A DNA stretch of 64,000 nucleotides from Siphonodentalium dalli (GCA_032622095.1 CP136061.1:192146369-192210368); one strand, 5' to 3'; shown: positions 9,562 through 21,621, counted from the first letter of the stretch. Notes: a model not told the origin generated them from the sequence alone. Program-made: numbers and translations.

Positions 9562-12500
9562 TTACACGTATTCTCAAGATAATGTCCCTCTCATGAGACC
9601 ACATTGAAAAATTACCATCAACTCGTTTCTCGTGTTAACGCAATGTGGTCGTAACGTTACTCCAATGCAGTTGTAATTTTCAACGCGGTCAAGGTAACCG
9701 TCAATGCAATAAATATAACGCAGTCGGTGTAGCCGTCAAAGCACCAAAACGCGGTCGAGATAATCGCCAACGCAACATAGTATGGTGAGGGTGGTCGTAA
9801 ACAAAACGGAACGGTGCCTTGGATTCCACCAGCGATATGTCGGGACGTCTTTAAGATGGCCTGACGGGAATGTTTTGTTCGCCGAGCAACCCGACGGCCA
9901 GATATATTGTCATATAATGGCAATTTCTTTTATCTGTCTTGTTGGCTTATAAAATACACAATAAAAAAACAAAGTCCTTTATCTCGTGCTATTACATCGG
10001 CACATGCACAGCTGTCAGTCATCAAGGATTGGTTTGGGAGATTTTATTCTCCATTCGATCTTGTTGGTTGTGGGTTGAGTTTACTGATATTTTTCTAGGG
10101 AGGTCAATATGTACTTTGACAATAAAAACCACGAAATGAGCATAACTTATTCCCATTCTCTGCGTAAATTAGTCAACATAAAATGCACTGTCTAGAGCAT
10201 TTCTTCTATATTCCACAATTTGCCAAGATAATGAACTGAATAAAGATTACACCTTTAATGTATTGTCAATTGTCTTAGAATAATTGTGCATTTTATTTGA
10301 ATTGATATGAGTTAAAATTAAAAATGCAAGACGAAACACTTTGTTCCGTGCGGAAATAAACAAATCGGTACTTTGAATTGAATTTACTGTAACTTCATTC
10401 TCCTGACTAATGGGCCGATCAAATTGAACTCTTATCGATAACTTTCAACGAAATAATACAATTTTGACCCGGTAATCTCTGTGTGTACAATTATTTTGCA
10501 TCTTGTTGATCGCAGTTATTTTTGCGTGCATCTCTCAACCCACAGCTGCACATGAATGACGTCAGCAATATTCACGAATTAGGCACATGGACTGTGCAGC
10601 AATTGACATTTTTTGCTACATCGTAACTGCATGTTGTTTGAGTGAATATGATTACTTATTGTCATTACTTATTGTCATTTCTCCATGAGATTCGCTTTCA
10701 AGTTTCATTCTTGATCAAAGGACCATGCCGCAGCGGCTTTGTTTTAACTATTCAAAAGTCGTACGCGTGTAGTAGACTTGAACATAACTTAGGTTCATAA
10801 ATTCTTTGCCGGCGAAAAATACCTTACAACACACAAATGCTCTTTATTGTTTCTTTCTGTAGAATTTTCCGGTCTCGTTATTTTTAGATTCATCAATTTC
10901 AATGACCGGATAGTCAATTTCAAGGGAGGCCCACAGGGGTGGATGTAGTTAGTGGAATTTAAAACCAAATATTATTGTATATTGACATTGTCTTATACGG
11001 CACAATTATAGAAACCTTCAGTTCATAATATATATGATAGTAGGAAACGGCATGCATTGTGCATATTAACCACATCAAGATAAATAACGGGCATTTTAGT
11101 AAATTGAATTATATATAATGTTAACAAGCCTATTAAATCCGTCCCTCATTCCGTTTGCAATGACATGTACATTTTCACTCTCCAACAGAACTGTAGCAGA
11201 CATTTATGGTAATAAATTAGTGTGTTGTGTTTTACTCCATACATTGGGAAACACCTCCACAGGACTGTTCCGTGCGATACATTGTATATATTTTTAAAAG
11301 TCATACACGATTCAAATCTTTAAAGGTACTCAATCCGATCAGACGGTCATAAATTACTATTTCTTTGGCTTCGGGCGTAAAAAATATTTGATTCGAGTCG
11401 AGGAACCCACCCATCAAAGCTCAGGGTGATTAGATATCGATTTTTGAAGTTTGCTATTTCTGTTGTTTGTGGACCAGAAGTACGTGGTCAACGGACGAAG
11501 ATGCGGATGAAGATGGATAACTCTAAAATCAAGTGGTAATAATAGCCACTATTTAGTCATTTATGAGCGTCTGATCGGATCGAGTACCTTTAAAGATACG
11601 GGTGGCCTTAGCGGTGGGTATAGCTTTTAAAATAGTCACATCTGTTGAAACCGCAGACAGAATATTCTATAATAGACAGATGTTGTTCTTAAATACCAAT
11701 CATAAATATCTCGTACATTGCATGTTATTGTCATGTTTGTATGCTTAGTTATGTAAATAAACATCAAAAACATTACAAACCATTTGCTTATAGACAAAAA
11801 CTCGGAACTACCGGATCATCCAATGGAAATGTTCCGTTGCGCGAAGATAAAATTATTCGCGTCATCAACAATCGCATTCAAATCTCAAGAAACTTTATTT
11901 TAATCGACCCATTCTACCCACTGTCAGTTCAAAATCCAGCTAATTCACGTTACTTCAGTGATTGGGAAATGATCAGACAGAAAACGTGCACATAATATAA
12001 TTGTTCTTGCAAAGAGATGAATATTTTTCAATCCAGTTAGTATATTCTCCTATCCTATATATGGTGATACATACCAAATAAGGAATTTTCTATGATATTA
12101 TTGTGAGATGTAAGTTGGTGATGCACCAAAATAGGGGTTTTACAATGGACGTATAATGCGCGCAAATCTAAATAAAGAAATGAAGCAATATCATGACTCT
12201 GCTTATAAACAATTCATTCTGCTTTTTGCGAGAAACTAAACAACACTCAACCTGCATTTTCTCTGACACAAAGCGTATTTTGTGATTAATATCACATTCA
12301 TATCATCATTATACTATACTATTAGTATATTCTTGAGGACATTATCAGAATTTGATAAATGTTATTTCTAAATTATAACCTACAACAAAGGCTTCAATTA
12401 GCTTCAAAGTTGCAATTAAATGCCTGATTTGGAACAAACGAAGGCATCGTATATGATTTTCGGTTGTTGGGGAGTGGGGATATGATATGAAATTAGTCAA

Positions 12501-12821
12501 GGGTGAATGTAAATAAAATAAAATGAATGATATAAAATTGACTAACGTGACTCATTGTCTGTATATATACTTTTCTGTGCGGTGATCGTAAACTTCAATG
12601 CATATGTGTTGATTTTTAACATAAATGTGGTCTGCGTTCAACTTCAACACAATCTGCGTTAAAGTTTAATGCAGTTTGCTGAATTTCAACGTGCTCCGCT
12701 GATTTTCAATGCGGTTCTAACGTACACTCAATACATTATCAACGCGATGACCACATTGCGTTGACATAACGACAGCTGAGGACCGCGTTAAAAGGGACAC
12801 TTATTTTGAGAATATGTGTAA
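9562..12821. mobile_element. 3.3-kb terminal-inverted-repeat element, copy 1
   Basis: The left end TTACACGTATTCTCAA (9562) is matched in inverse by the right end ending at 12821 (TTACACATATTCTCAA in complement), and the match continues through a TGTCCCT word. Subterminal zones at about 9590-9790 and 12600-12800 are full of CAACGCGGTC / CAATGTGGTC words in both orientations, as in elements whose transposase binds subterminal repeats. No transposase is recognisable inside, so it looks non-autonomous. A smaller MITE sits within it at 11324-11588. No target duplication is clear. It lies in the intron between exons A and B. Confidence 0.68.
11324..11588. mobile_element. 265-bp MITE with AGGTACTC ends and TTAA flanks, copy 1
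   Basis: TTAA at 11320-11323 and 11589-11592 flanks inverted ends AGGTACTCAATCCGATCAGA and the complement of TCTGATCGGATCGAGTACCT. The inverted repeat runs for about 40 bp with few mismatches. Family relatives are at 19149-19636 and, truncated, 14022-14089. TTAA target use suggests a piggyBac-type helper, though the ends lack the usual CCC start; a TA-target element is an alternative. It is nested inside the 3.3-kb element. Confidence 0.75.
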
Positions 12822-13828
12822 TTGCAATGTGTATAAATTATACAATGAAATTTCTCACCACCTTAAGGAACAAACCTGCAACAAAATTTGAGGACCTACG
12901 CTATGGGCCGGCTGCTAGCCGATTCACATGGAGATTCATATAGGTTATCAACACCAATGGGGGTTTCCGAGATCCGTGTTCAAGTCGAGCTGTCTTCTCT
13001 GGGCTGTATATCATCGAGGTCGATATTTAGCCCAGATAAGGTACCAAGACTTGAATACCTATCTCGCGAACAAACAAAGTGGTGATAGCCAGTTTATCTT
13101 ACAATTCAGACTATCGTTAAAAATGAAGTATTTTATGAGAACTATGTAGTTGCTTTTATATAGATAGGCATTGCACAGTTGACGTCTTGGTGCATCACGA
13201 TCAGGACTGATGTCCTCAATGATTAACTATTTTTTGTGAAGTGCAAGCGAATTTATTCAGTGTTTTCGGCATTGTCATCGCAAATGACTCAATTGAATGG
13301 ATATAACAGACGTTTTAGCAGCATATTATACAAATAATAGGACTAATTGATGCCAATTGCGGGATAATCATTTATTTGTTTACAAACGAAGCGAGCCTCT
13401 CCACATCTCATGCTCAGTCACTGTTGCCATCCAGGATACGACTTGTTGCCATTCAGTATACAAGATCGGAAACCGCCAAGGCGTTTCGCGTGTATTTGAG
13501 GAAAAATAGCTAAATTGTAAGATAAAATTTTATGTCGGCATCGGTTTCCCAATTTGATACAGGATTTCAAAAAAGTGCTGAGTGTCTCCCAAACTAAGTT
13601 ATTAATATTGTAGAGTAGACAAATCACAATACCTCATAAGACTCGTGAGGCCAATATACCCAATAAAAAGCCCCCTGCTGGAAAAAGTGAATGAATTTTT
13701 TTTATTTCATTATATTTTACAACATTGTTCATCCATAGGAAGTTCTTATATTTCAAAAAAATTAAATTGAGTTGTAAAATAACAATATGTATTAAATATT
13801 AATCATGGGATATAGAGTCAGTGTGCTG
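12822..13828. other. Gene-free intron stretch, copy 1
   Basis: Two overlapping short frames at 12888-13149 have no family features and are probably chance. AT-rich sequence follows. The counterpart in copy 2 is 42593-43599. Confidence 0.5.
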
Positions 13829-14021
13829 GGGGAAATCTCAGTCTATCAACATACTTCTAATAACTAATACTAGTAGTATTTAGTAAATCAGTCGATAATT
13901 TAAGCACAGTTCTGAATGTCTGTGGAAATATAAATAGAAAAGTCAAGTAATCATAATTAAAAATGTGCTTTGTTTTTAACAATTTGAAGGGTCAATGTAA
14001 GGGTGTTGTGATCTGGCACTG
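13829..14021 (+). repeat. Truncated copy of a dispersed repeat cut at the copy-1 breakpoint
   Basis: This is the beginning of the repeat seen in full at about 43600-44342 and 52062-52986. Copy 1 keeps only the first 190 or so bases and then switches, after CTGGCACTG, to a MITE fragment. Because the two other copies run continuously through this point, copy 1 is the rearranged one. Confidence 0.7.
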
Positions 14022-14089
14022 ACCCTTTGATCGGATTGTTGTTGTTGGAATCTGTTGAGATGGGGACCCTCTGTTCGGATTGAGTACCT
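14022..14089. mobile_element. 3' end fragment of the AGGTACTC/TTAA MITE family
   Basis: It ends in GAGTACCT followed by TTAA (14090-14093) and resembles the right end of 19149-19636 (shared GGAGACCCTCTG-like word). Only the right end is present; its left edge is exactly the breakpoint between copies 1 and 2. Confidence 0.6.
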
Positions 14090-15579
14090 TTAAATGGGGT
14101 GATATCCACTATTAAAACATAACTTCGCAAAGCGGAATATCCCCTCAATGAGATGGCGACCATAGCTTGCTCTCACCCGATAACTTTAATAGAAATTCCG
14201 ACTCATTTCCGCTTTTATCATAAATAGTAGACACATTCTGACGTTAGGTGGTTCGTTTGAACCATAATTATCAGTCGTAGATGGCGGGTAATGTGTGTAT
14301 CAATAGAAAAATATATGTTTAATTAACCATAAAATTGTCCAACCTGCAGAGCGGTTCGCAAAAATACTAGCTAAGTCCAAGTGTGGGTACCCATCATAAC
14401 TTCGGGTATCAAAGCCACAGATCGATCCTGCGATGAAATGTCGCCAAACCAGAGCTGGGATGTCAAAGATGCGAATGATATGCTTCACATTTTGACCGTT
14501 TCTGCTTGAAAATATCCCAATTATCATTCGGACAGACCGGCACATGGATCATCTTTAGGGTGTGGGTGCATGCGCAAGAGTGAAAGCATGTATGTTTGTT
14601 TGTGTTTCATATATGTTCTGATGTCATTAATAGTATAGGCTATGATGTGTTAAATCAGTGTAACTCATGAGTTACCAGGGACGTGGCTGGAGGTCCCTGT
14701 TAGGGGTGTTCACCTATAGTTTCTAAATGCACCCCTTCCAGTAATTTCTATTTGCACCCCATGTTAGGTTCGAGTTTTCATCGAGTTTACAACGTGTTCT
14801 TCCAACATTCGCAAATATAGATATAGCGAGTATTGCAGCATCATACAATTAATAGCTACGTGGGGTTCATGATCGAGATTCCAACGTTTCAGCCCATAAA
14901 ACACCTGCATGATAGCTCGACATCTCGATGTTATGCATGAAACGGTCATAAAATCGCAATGTCTCATGTACTCGATTTGTTCTTTGTTGTGTACGCATAT
15001 ATTACCTGCACCAACGAAGCGTCATTTTCCCCTCCCTTAATTTCCATATGATAGAAACACTCGTCAAGCATGCACGGATAAGCATAATACCCTGTATATC
15101 CAGGTATATCATGGACATTACGCAATTCGAAGTATCTCCATGTGAGATGAATTATTTAGCCCTTTCTTTATACTAAATGGAATAATGACATTCAATTATA
15201 AAAAAAACTGGTGTAAGGGTGTATTATATTAATTCTGAGGGATTTTCAGGTAATATGAGCAGAAGAAAGATACAAATATACACTATGACATTTTCATATA
15301 ATGGGGAGGTTTAGATTGATAAACCTTCTAACGTGGCCCTTCCAACATAACTGGCTATTAACCGAGAGCCTGCTGGGTTTTATTTACACAATCGCGTATT
15401 CCTCCAGAGACCCCACGCCCCCCCCCCCCATAATGACTATATTTGCACTTATGAGTACGAAGCTGATTTGTATAATATTAATAGTGATCCAGGAATCACT
15501 GATCAACAATACACAATTTCTGAAAAGCAAATCATTTCTATTTGCACAAAGCTATACTATAATTTATATATGCATCAGA

Positions 15580-16137
15580 TGAGTGTCAAAAGCAACATAA
15601 ATATTATCCAAATATATCCAATGAGTGTCCAATCCCACTTACCGAGGGTCCCAAACCACCCAAAGAGTGTAAATCCACGCAACGAGTGTCTCAATCCAGC
15701 ATCTTAGTTAATATGCTATACCAAACAAAAAGTTCATAGATTGGTGTCACAAATCAGCCAACTAGAGTCTCGAAACGCCCAATATGTATCCCAAATCAAC
15801 CCCACTAGTGTCCCAAATCATCCAAATGGTGTCCAACCCCGCTCAAATGAGTATTCCAAAACATCCCAAACAACTCAACGAGCGTCTCAAACCATCAATT
15901 GAGAACCCCAAACCATCCATTGGGTGTCCCACGCCATTTAATGACTGTTCATAACCATCCAAATGGGTGTCCCATGTATCACGACGATTACCTCAAACCA
16001 TCAGAATCAGAAGTGTCTAAAACAACTGGTGTCTAAATCCATCCCATGCAAAATGTCCCACAACCCAACCTATGAGTGTCCCAACTAGTGTACAAAACCA
16101 TCATCGAATATCTCAAACCAACCAGCGAGTGTCTCGA
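15580..16137 (+). repeat. Highly degenerate minisatellite, about 22-26-bp unit
   Basis: The word GAGTGTCCCAAACCATCCAA and its variants recur more than twenty times at roughly 22-26-bp spacing with heavy divergence (GAGTGTCTCAAACCA, GGGTGTCCCA, GAGCGTCTCAAACCATC). No coding frame follows the period. It is present only in the copy-1-specific segment. Confidence 0.75.
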
Positions 16138-16955
16138 GGTTTCGTAAACCAATTGGATGGGATGGAACACACTTGATGGTCTTAAATACTCTATTGAGGC
16201 TTTTGTACGATATTTTGGATGTACTGAGATGACAATTAGCAAATGGTTTGTGTTCCAGTTGGATCACCCCCGTGTACGTGATATCGCCAAAATTGTTTTC
16301 AAAGAAAAACCCGCATATTTAGATAATTTAAATAATTTCGGCCAAATTTATGGACTGAAATGGTCACCCACTGCGTAGGAACTGTTACATCGGAAGTCGT
16401 TCTATCGCTGATTTGTGATGGTTCTTGACTGATTTGTGACGGTTCCTGATGATCCAAATTATACATTTTCGTGAGTTTTTGACAGTTAAAACGCAATTTT
16501 TGAGCCATCTAGGTGATAATTCGATGCGTTTTTCCATTCCCCTCATAATCTATGGTCCCAAATAACGTAGTCATGATGAAAATCCTATTGTGCGAGTAAT
16601 AACAACGACGAAAACTGCGAATTGTGATATCTCGATCGGTTCTCTCCCGATCGAGTCGGTTCTCTCCCAATTTAATCGGTTCTGTCCGGGAAATACGATG
16701 ACTATTATTTGGAAGGATACGTGAAAATAACCAAGTGAAAACAACGAAATATCAATTATGTTGAATTTACACCACTTATGATCAATTTTGGTGAGTTACA
16801 CTGCCTTCTTATACATGTAATTATGTATCAACGGTAGTAACAGAATCGTTCACTTTATTGTGACGCAAAGCATGCAATTTGACATGAATGGTCAATGTGA
16901 ACTGCGAAGACTGATTTTTCCCCCAACAAACCAATCATAATGGTCGACTGATTAA

Positions 16956-17028
16956 AAATGGCCGCCACTTTTTTTCAATATGGACGCCACTTTTATTTTC
17001 AAAATGGCCGCCACTGTTTTTTCAAAAA
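16956..17028 (+). repeat. Three tandem ATGGCCGCCACTTTTTTTCA units
   Basis: Three units of about 26-29 bp, each starting ATGG(C/A)CGCCACT and ending in a T-rich run and CAA. An isolated CCACGTGACTTCC follows at about 17063. No function is assigned. Confidence 0.7.
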
Positions 17029-17187
17029 GTCGCATTTTTCAGCTTGTATTAAACTTATACGAACCACGTGACTTCCATTCCTTATTCGAACATGGCAGCC
17101 GCCCACGCAGAGCGGTTCATGTAGGTGACCCATTCCATTTCTCGGTTCCTTTATATATTAAGGTCAAACAAAGGGTGCTGTAATTTA

Positions 17188-17205
17188 CCCCCCCCCCCCC
17201 CCCCC
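17188..17205 (+). repeat. C18 homopolymer
   Basis: An uninterrupted run of 18 C. Its length is unreliable in most sequencing chemistries. Confidence 0.9.
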
Positions 17206-17800
17206 AAGACGCATTAAACAGTCACCACAAACCCCATCAAAATTGACGGCGGTCAACTGAATTTGGATCGGGGGAGTGTTTATGGTGTCTTGTGGACACA
17301 TGTTTTAATTTCATTTTGTCCACAGTTGTCATTTCACATTGATGCAATATGAACGATAAAGTGAGTCCTTGTCGATTTAGCCAGACCGTGTACCGGTATA
17401 TAGTTTGTAATTAAGTTCGTTTTAACTCTATCTTGGGCTTACTTGTGCAATTTGGGTCATTTATATAAATGCTTCGTATACAAATTAGCAGCTAAGCATA
17501 TACGAGCGTATTAACATTTCACTCGATGATATTTTGGATTCGAGCGAAATGAAAACTATACTTAATAAAATTAAATAAATACACATAAAACATGGACTAT
17601 TCCCAATATGTTGGTGCACAACTCCATGACAAAACATCACAAATTAATTAAAAACGTTTATGTGCTTATTGCTTGGTTGTTTTATTTGTTCATTCGTTCC
17701 TTGTTTACGTATTATATAGTTATTAAATAACATTTGATATTTTAATTTGATTTATTTCATTAGTTATTCCTATGGGATCAAAATGGTTGGAAACTAAACA
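17206..17800. other. Gene-free stretch
   Basis: AT-rich sequence with no repeat, coding frame or regulatory pattern that I can support. Confidence 0.5.
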
Positions 17801-17966
17801 TTGTAATCAGATGTAATCCAAAGTAATCAGTTACATTTTACTAAAGTAATGTAATGGTAATCAATTACATTTGAAAAATATTTAATCAATAATCGTAATC
17901 ATGTAAATCAAAAGTAATTGTAATCGTAATCAATTACGTTGGAATGTAATCGCCCCAACCCTGGCT
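17801..17966. mobile_element. GTAATC-rich transposon end
   Basis: GTAATC or its complement GATTAC occurs about ten times in 150 bp, with GTAATCAATTAC-type palindromes, and the block finishes with CGCCCCAACCCTGGC. In complement this reads as an end starting CCAGGGTTGGGGCGATTAC, which resembles ends of hAT-type elements. That classification is an inference from general resemblance. No opposite end was found. Confidence 0.4.
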
Positions 17967-18588
17967 AGAATTGAATACATATCCCACCTAAAACTTTCAA
18001 CAACAGACCTTCATTTATCAAATAAAGTCACTTGGTGGTTTGCGCTCCAAAATAGGCGTGAAAAAATCGTATTTTTTAAACATACATGTATATATCGTAA
18101 GCTCAAAGCAGTATCTCACATGTGATCCGTGTATTTGTGGAATGCTCGGCAGCTTCAATAGACTTCGTGCCTGACATGCCAGGAGTTGTTTATTCATTAG
18201 GAAATGCGTGTTGGTTGTTTCTTGGGAAGGTGTATATATACACGATTGCGTGGACTAGTCGATTGTGATCACTTGCTTTCATATTAAAGAGCACGGCTGA
18301 TGTGTGCGTCAATGTACAATTATGTAACTGACTTCACAACGTTTATATATATCACGTCGAGACCCCATCCATACCACGCAGACGTCAGATTTAGCCTATA
18401 TAAACAATATTGAGCGTATAAGTAGCACCTACCCACTACGCAGTCACTGCATGCTTAATTGTTAATTGAATGCATATTTAACAGTATTCAACTTGTATAT
18501 TTGACATGATATGGAATAAAATTGATTGTCTTAATGTCAACTGAGTATTTTATGTTTAATGTATAGCTTGTGAGCACTTAAGGTATAA
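17967..18588. other. Gene-free stretch
   Basis: AT-rich sequence with no recognisable gene or repeat structure. Confidence 0.5.
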
Positions 18589-18920
18589 GCGACAGAATAC
18601 GTTACCACCGTGAACGAGACGCATGCTAATAGTAAAATCTTGATTTGAATAGACAGCCATCGCAGATAATATACTTCCAAATACATTAGTTTATAATATC
18701 ATATAATCATATATCATTTTGAACATGCATGTCCGCCACAATACATGTTTGCTTAATTTCCAAGGATTGAGAAGAGAATGAATTAGAGCACTAGTTTTGT
18801 GATCTTGAACGAGTTTCAGATCATTTTAATACTTTGCAAATCCGAATGCAATCTCGATGTGTTATACATAATGACGTTAGCCTAGTCGGCAGTGGTAACG
18901 TATGTAACGTATTCTGTCGC
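18589..18920. mobile_element. 332-bp MITE with GCGACAGAATACGTTACCAC ends
   Basis: The left end GCGACAGAATACGTTACCAC is matched in inverse by GTGGTAACGTATGTAACGTATTCTGTCGC-type sequence ending at 18920, where an extra ATGTAACGT duplicates part of the arm. The interior is AT-rich and non-coding. No target duplication was identified. Confidence 0.6.
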
Positions 18921-19148
18921 ATGGGAAATTGGAGGCCCATATTTCCATCTGTTGTATGTCAGGGGATAATTTGTTAAAACGTCCGCCAATACAGATTTCA
19001 ATTATATGGATACTCTACTTCAAGAAACTAACCGAATTGGCTGTTATGGTTAACTTCGATTTTTCGGTGAAACATCATGTCCATTGGGCCCACTTAGCTG
19101 AGAATGTGCTTATTATACTGCACATGTATAATGCTATACGTTTGTTAA

Positions 19149-19196
19149 AGGTACTCAATCCGAATAAACGCTCGCAAATTACTATTTCCTTGGCTT

Positions 19197-19243
<47 letters not shown>

Positions 19244-19636
19244 AAACATATTTGATTCGAGTCGGGGGGGGGGGGGGGTAAACATATTTGATTCGAGTCG
19301 AGGAACCCATCCATCACCGCTCAGAGTGATCAAATATCGATGTTTGAAATCTATTATTTTAGGTGGCCCAATAGACAGTCAATGAGAAGAATTTCATTGA
19401 CCAAATTCGGGTAAAATCAAGTGGCTTTTTGTGTTAGATATTTGACAAACCGGCAAAATTTCGTTGAACAAAATGTTGATAAATAACAGGTTTTGCAGGA
19501 ATTTTATACTATAGTTGATTGTGCTTTTCGTTATATTTGGGCAATTATTAGATTATGATAACTGAAGCGGCATTTCAAAACATGTTGTCGTTTTTGTTGG
19601 AATGTGATGATATGGAGACCCTCTGATTGAGTACCT
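19149..19636. mobile_element. AGGTACTC/TTAA MITE disrupted by long G tracts
   Basis: TTAA at 19145-19148 and 19637-19640 flanks AGGTACTCAATCCGA and ...GAGTACCT ends, as in 11324-11588. The interior shares the GGCTTCGGG and ATTTGATTCGAGTCGAGGAA segments with that MITE. A G45 run (19198-19242) and a G15 run (19264-19278) are separated by a duplicated GTAAACATATTTGATTCGAG word. The proline- or glycine-rich frames across it are artefacts of the homopolymer. Confidence 0.7.
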
Positions 19637-19845
19637 TTAATTTGAAGTATTAAATATTATAAATATGTTAGTTTTCTATTTGCGTGTCCCTGGTGTTCAA
19701 TACTACCGTGTACGACCATGACGGTCACCCAAGATTGGCTATATAGGTGGTTTCCGCACGTATGCCACTTCAACTTCGCCTCATTCAGTATATTATACCA
19801 CTCCTGTCATTTGGAACATGGTCTATGCCTTTCACCCCTACCCAA

Positions 19846-20126
19846 TACGCCCTATCATGTCATTAACTCGCGGCAATATTAGATCCACCATGCATGCAGG
19901 TCCGGTTCCATGGTATCAGATATTCTTCCATGCAGTCCCGGTTGTTTTATTGCTACAGATCAAAGTTCTGGAGTAGCATTTCCATATATGAAGCTTTTGA
20001 ATATTCATGACTTCCATTTATGTCAAATATGGAAATGCTACTCCAAAACTTTGAACTGTAGCACTAAAACCACGGAACCGGACCTGGTGGATCCAATATG
20101 GCCGCGAGTAAGTTAGACAGGGCGTA
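19846..20126. mobile_element. Foldback element with about 120-bp imperfect arms
   Basis: TACGCCCT...ACTCGCGGC on the left pairs with GCCGCGAGT...GGGCGTA on the right. Pairing continues inward through GATCCACC/GGTGGATC, GGTCCGGTTCC/GGAACCGGACC and AGTAGCATTTCCATAT/ATATGGAAATGCTACT to a loop near 19995-20025. It is non-coding. Confidence 0.7.
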
Positions 20127-20291
20127 TATATATATATGTATGATATGAGATCATACATTTAGTAAAAAGTTTAATCTTTCCGTAAAGCTGCTAAATCAAA
20201 TCATTACTAGTCAATACGGAGACTAATTCCAATACCTCATGCCAACGTTCACTTCGTTCCCGAGTCTGTTCAATAAATTTAATCAAATAGT

Positions 20292-20366
20292 ATTCCGGAT
20301 GCCGCCTCTCTGTTATGGCGTATTCCGGATGCCGGGGTCCATTTTAAGCCGGATGCCGGATGCCAG
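20292..20366 (+). repeat. CCGGATGCC repeats
   Basis: TATTCCGGATGCCG occurs twice and GCCGGATGCC twice more in about 75 bp. It lies at the right edge of the copy-1-specific segment. Confidence 0.6.
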
Positions 20367-20388
20367 GGGGAGGGGGGTCGTCACCCTC

Positions 20389-21485
20389 ATAACTGTTATA
20401 CTCATCATGTATGCTTAGAATGCTATCAGACTTTTCATGTTTGAGGATTTGTTAGTTGTCTAGATTCCTCTACGTTGATAAAGTTGCTTTATCCCATATG
20501 TTTGATATGAATATTACCGCTAAGCATAGCAGTTATGCAGTGCTGTCTCCATACTGCTAGTAACCTTTCCCTCTTACTGCTGTAAGAGTTTTCAATCATA
20601 AATTCGGCTTGTTCTGGTTGCCAAGCCTTGCAGTTTAATCTGCAATTTTTGGCATGCTCAGTTATAGTGCCCGTATTACTGTTTGCACACCACCTGTTTC
20701 CACTTTTAATTATTTACTATTGTGTAAATTCACAGAGCATATTGAACAAAATGACAATTTTTGTTATCAGAATTCAACAAGTTATCATTAGGTTTAAGTA
20801 TCTCTTGCTGCTGGCAGGACCATGGTTATCATGTTAAAGCTATCCCTTCACAGGCATTCTTCAGATTCGGGTGGGGGAAGGCATCTCCTTTACTATAGCA
20901 TATGAATATGGATAGTAACCTCATTGCCTTGTGGCGGTTATTGCCCCCACCGTATTGACAATCAGTATTTTGTTCACGTTAATTATTGGTTGTTTTTATT
21001 AATAAACAGCCCATTTGAATATGAACCAGTGTTAAGTTGTCATTGAACAAGTTTTCCTTGAGTCCCCCCTTAACTCCTGGTATACAGGCTTATCGATTCT
21101 AGGAGCATAAAGAAGTTTTTAATAAAGATATAATACTGCTCTCTGTTAGTGCCTTTGTGTCATCAAATTTAACAATAGGTGGTTACCTGGTAAAGTAGGT
21201 CTCTTTCTACACCTTCACAGCATGTCTAAGTTCAGCATTGCCACTATACAAGATATGTTTTAAATTCATGGTGTAATACATAGAGCGAATTTTAGTATAT
21301 TTTTTACCATGGTCTGTATACAGGCACTATGTTGATCTATGACCATTAACCAATGGGCTGTCATCAGATGATTATTGGTTCCAATGCCCATTGACAGCTC
21401 ATCACTAGCCTTTTATGTTGAAAACGAAATCATGAAAATAGATAAGGAAACGTCTAATAATATCTGTTTCATATTTTCATTGGGA
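20389..21485 (+). other. Intron between exons A and B, copy 1, gene-free part
   Basis: This is where copy 1 and copy 2 become collinear again (copy 2 from 45953). Short frames here have no family features. A weak inverted pair AATGGGCTGTCA / TGACAGCTC occurs near 21352-21410. Confidence 0.55.
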
Positions 21486-21489
21486 TTAA

Positions 21490-21598
21490 CCCTTTCAGTG
21501 CCAAGTCCGATTTTTGTATCAACCACCAGATAAATAATATAATATTCTATTGTATACTTTTATAACTGAACAGGAGAATCCATTTTGTAAAGGAAGGG
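21490..21598. mobile_element. piggyBac-like MITE, short form, copy 1
   Basis: TTAA (21486-21489), CCCTTTCAGTGCCAAGTCCG at the left and GGG then TTAA (21599-21602) at the right. The right end is degenerate. TTAA targets with ends starting CCC are typical of piggyBac elements. The left 38 bases are the same as in the neighbouring element at 21622. Confidence 0.6.
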
Positions 21599-21621
21599 TT
21601 AAAAGGGCAGGCCTGTTTTAA

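Larger units (their letters stand above)
14022..20388. other. 6.4-kb segment present only in copy 1
   Basis: It replaces 43793-45952 of copy 2; the two have no visible similarity. It contains a MITE fragment at its left edge, a degenerate minisatellite (15580-16137), small tandem repeats (16956-17028), a C18 run, a GTAATC-rich element end, two MITEs, a 45-base G tract, a foldback element and CCGGATGCC repeats. I see no gene. About 14090-15580 and 16140-16950 hold no further structure I can support apart from GGTTCTCTCCC-type repeats at about 16640-16690. Confidence 0.75.

Noticed and set aside
12888-13149. Two overlapping frames kept in both copies
   Set aside because: Conservation only reflects the recent duplication; no family marks or splice context.
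19075-19333. Polyproline and polyglycine frames
   Set aside because: They are produced by the G45 and G15 tracts inside a MITE.
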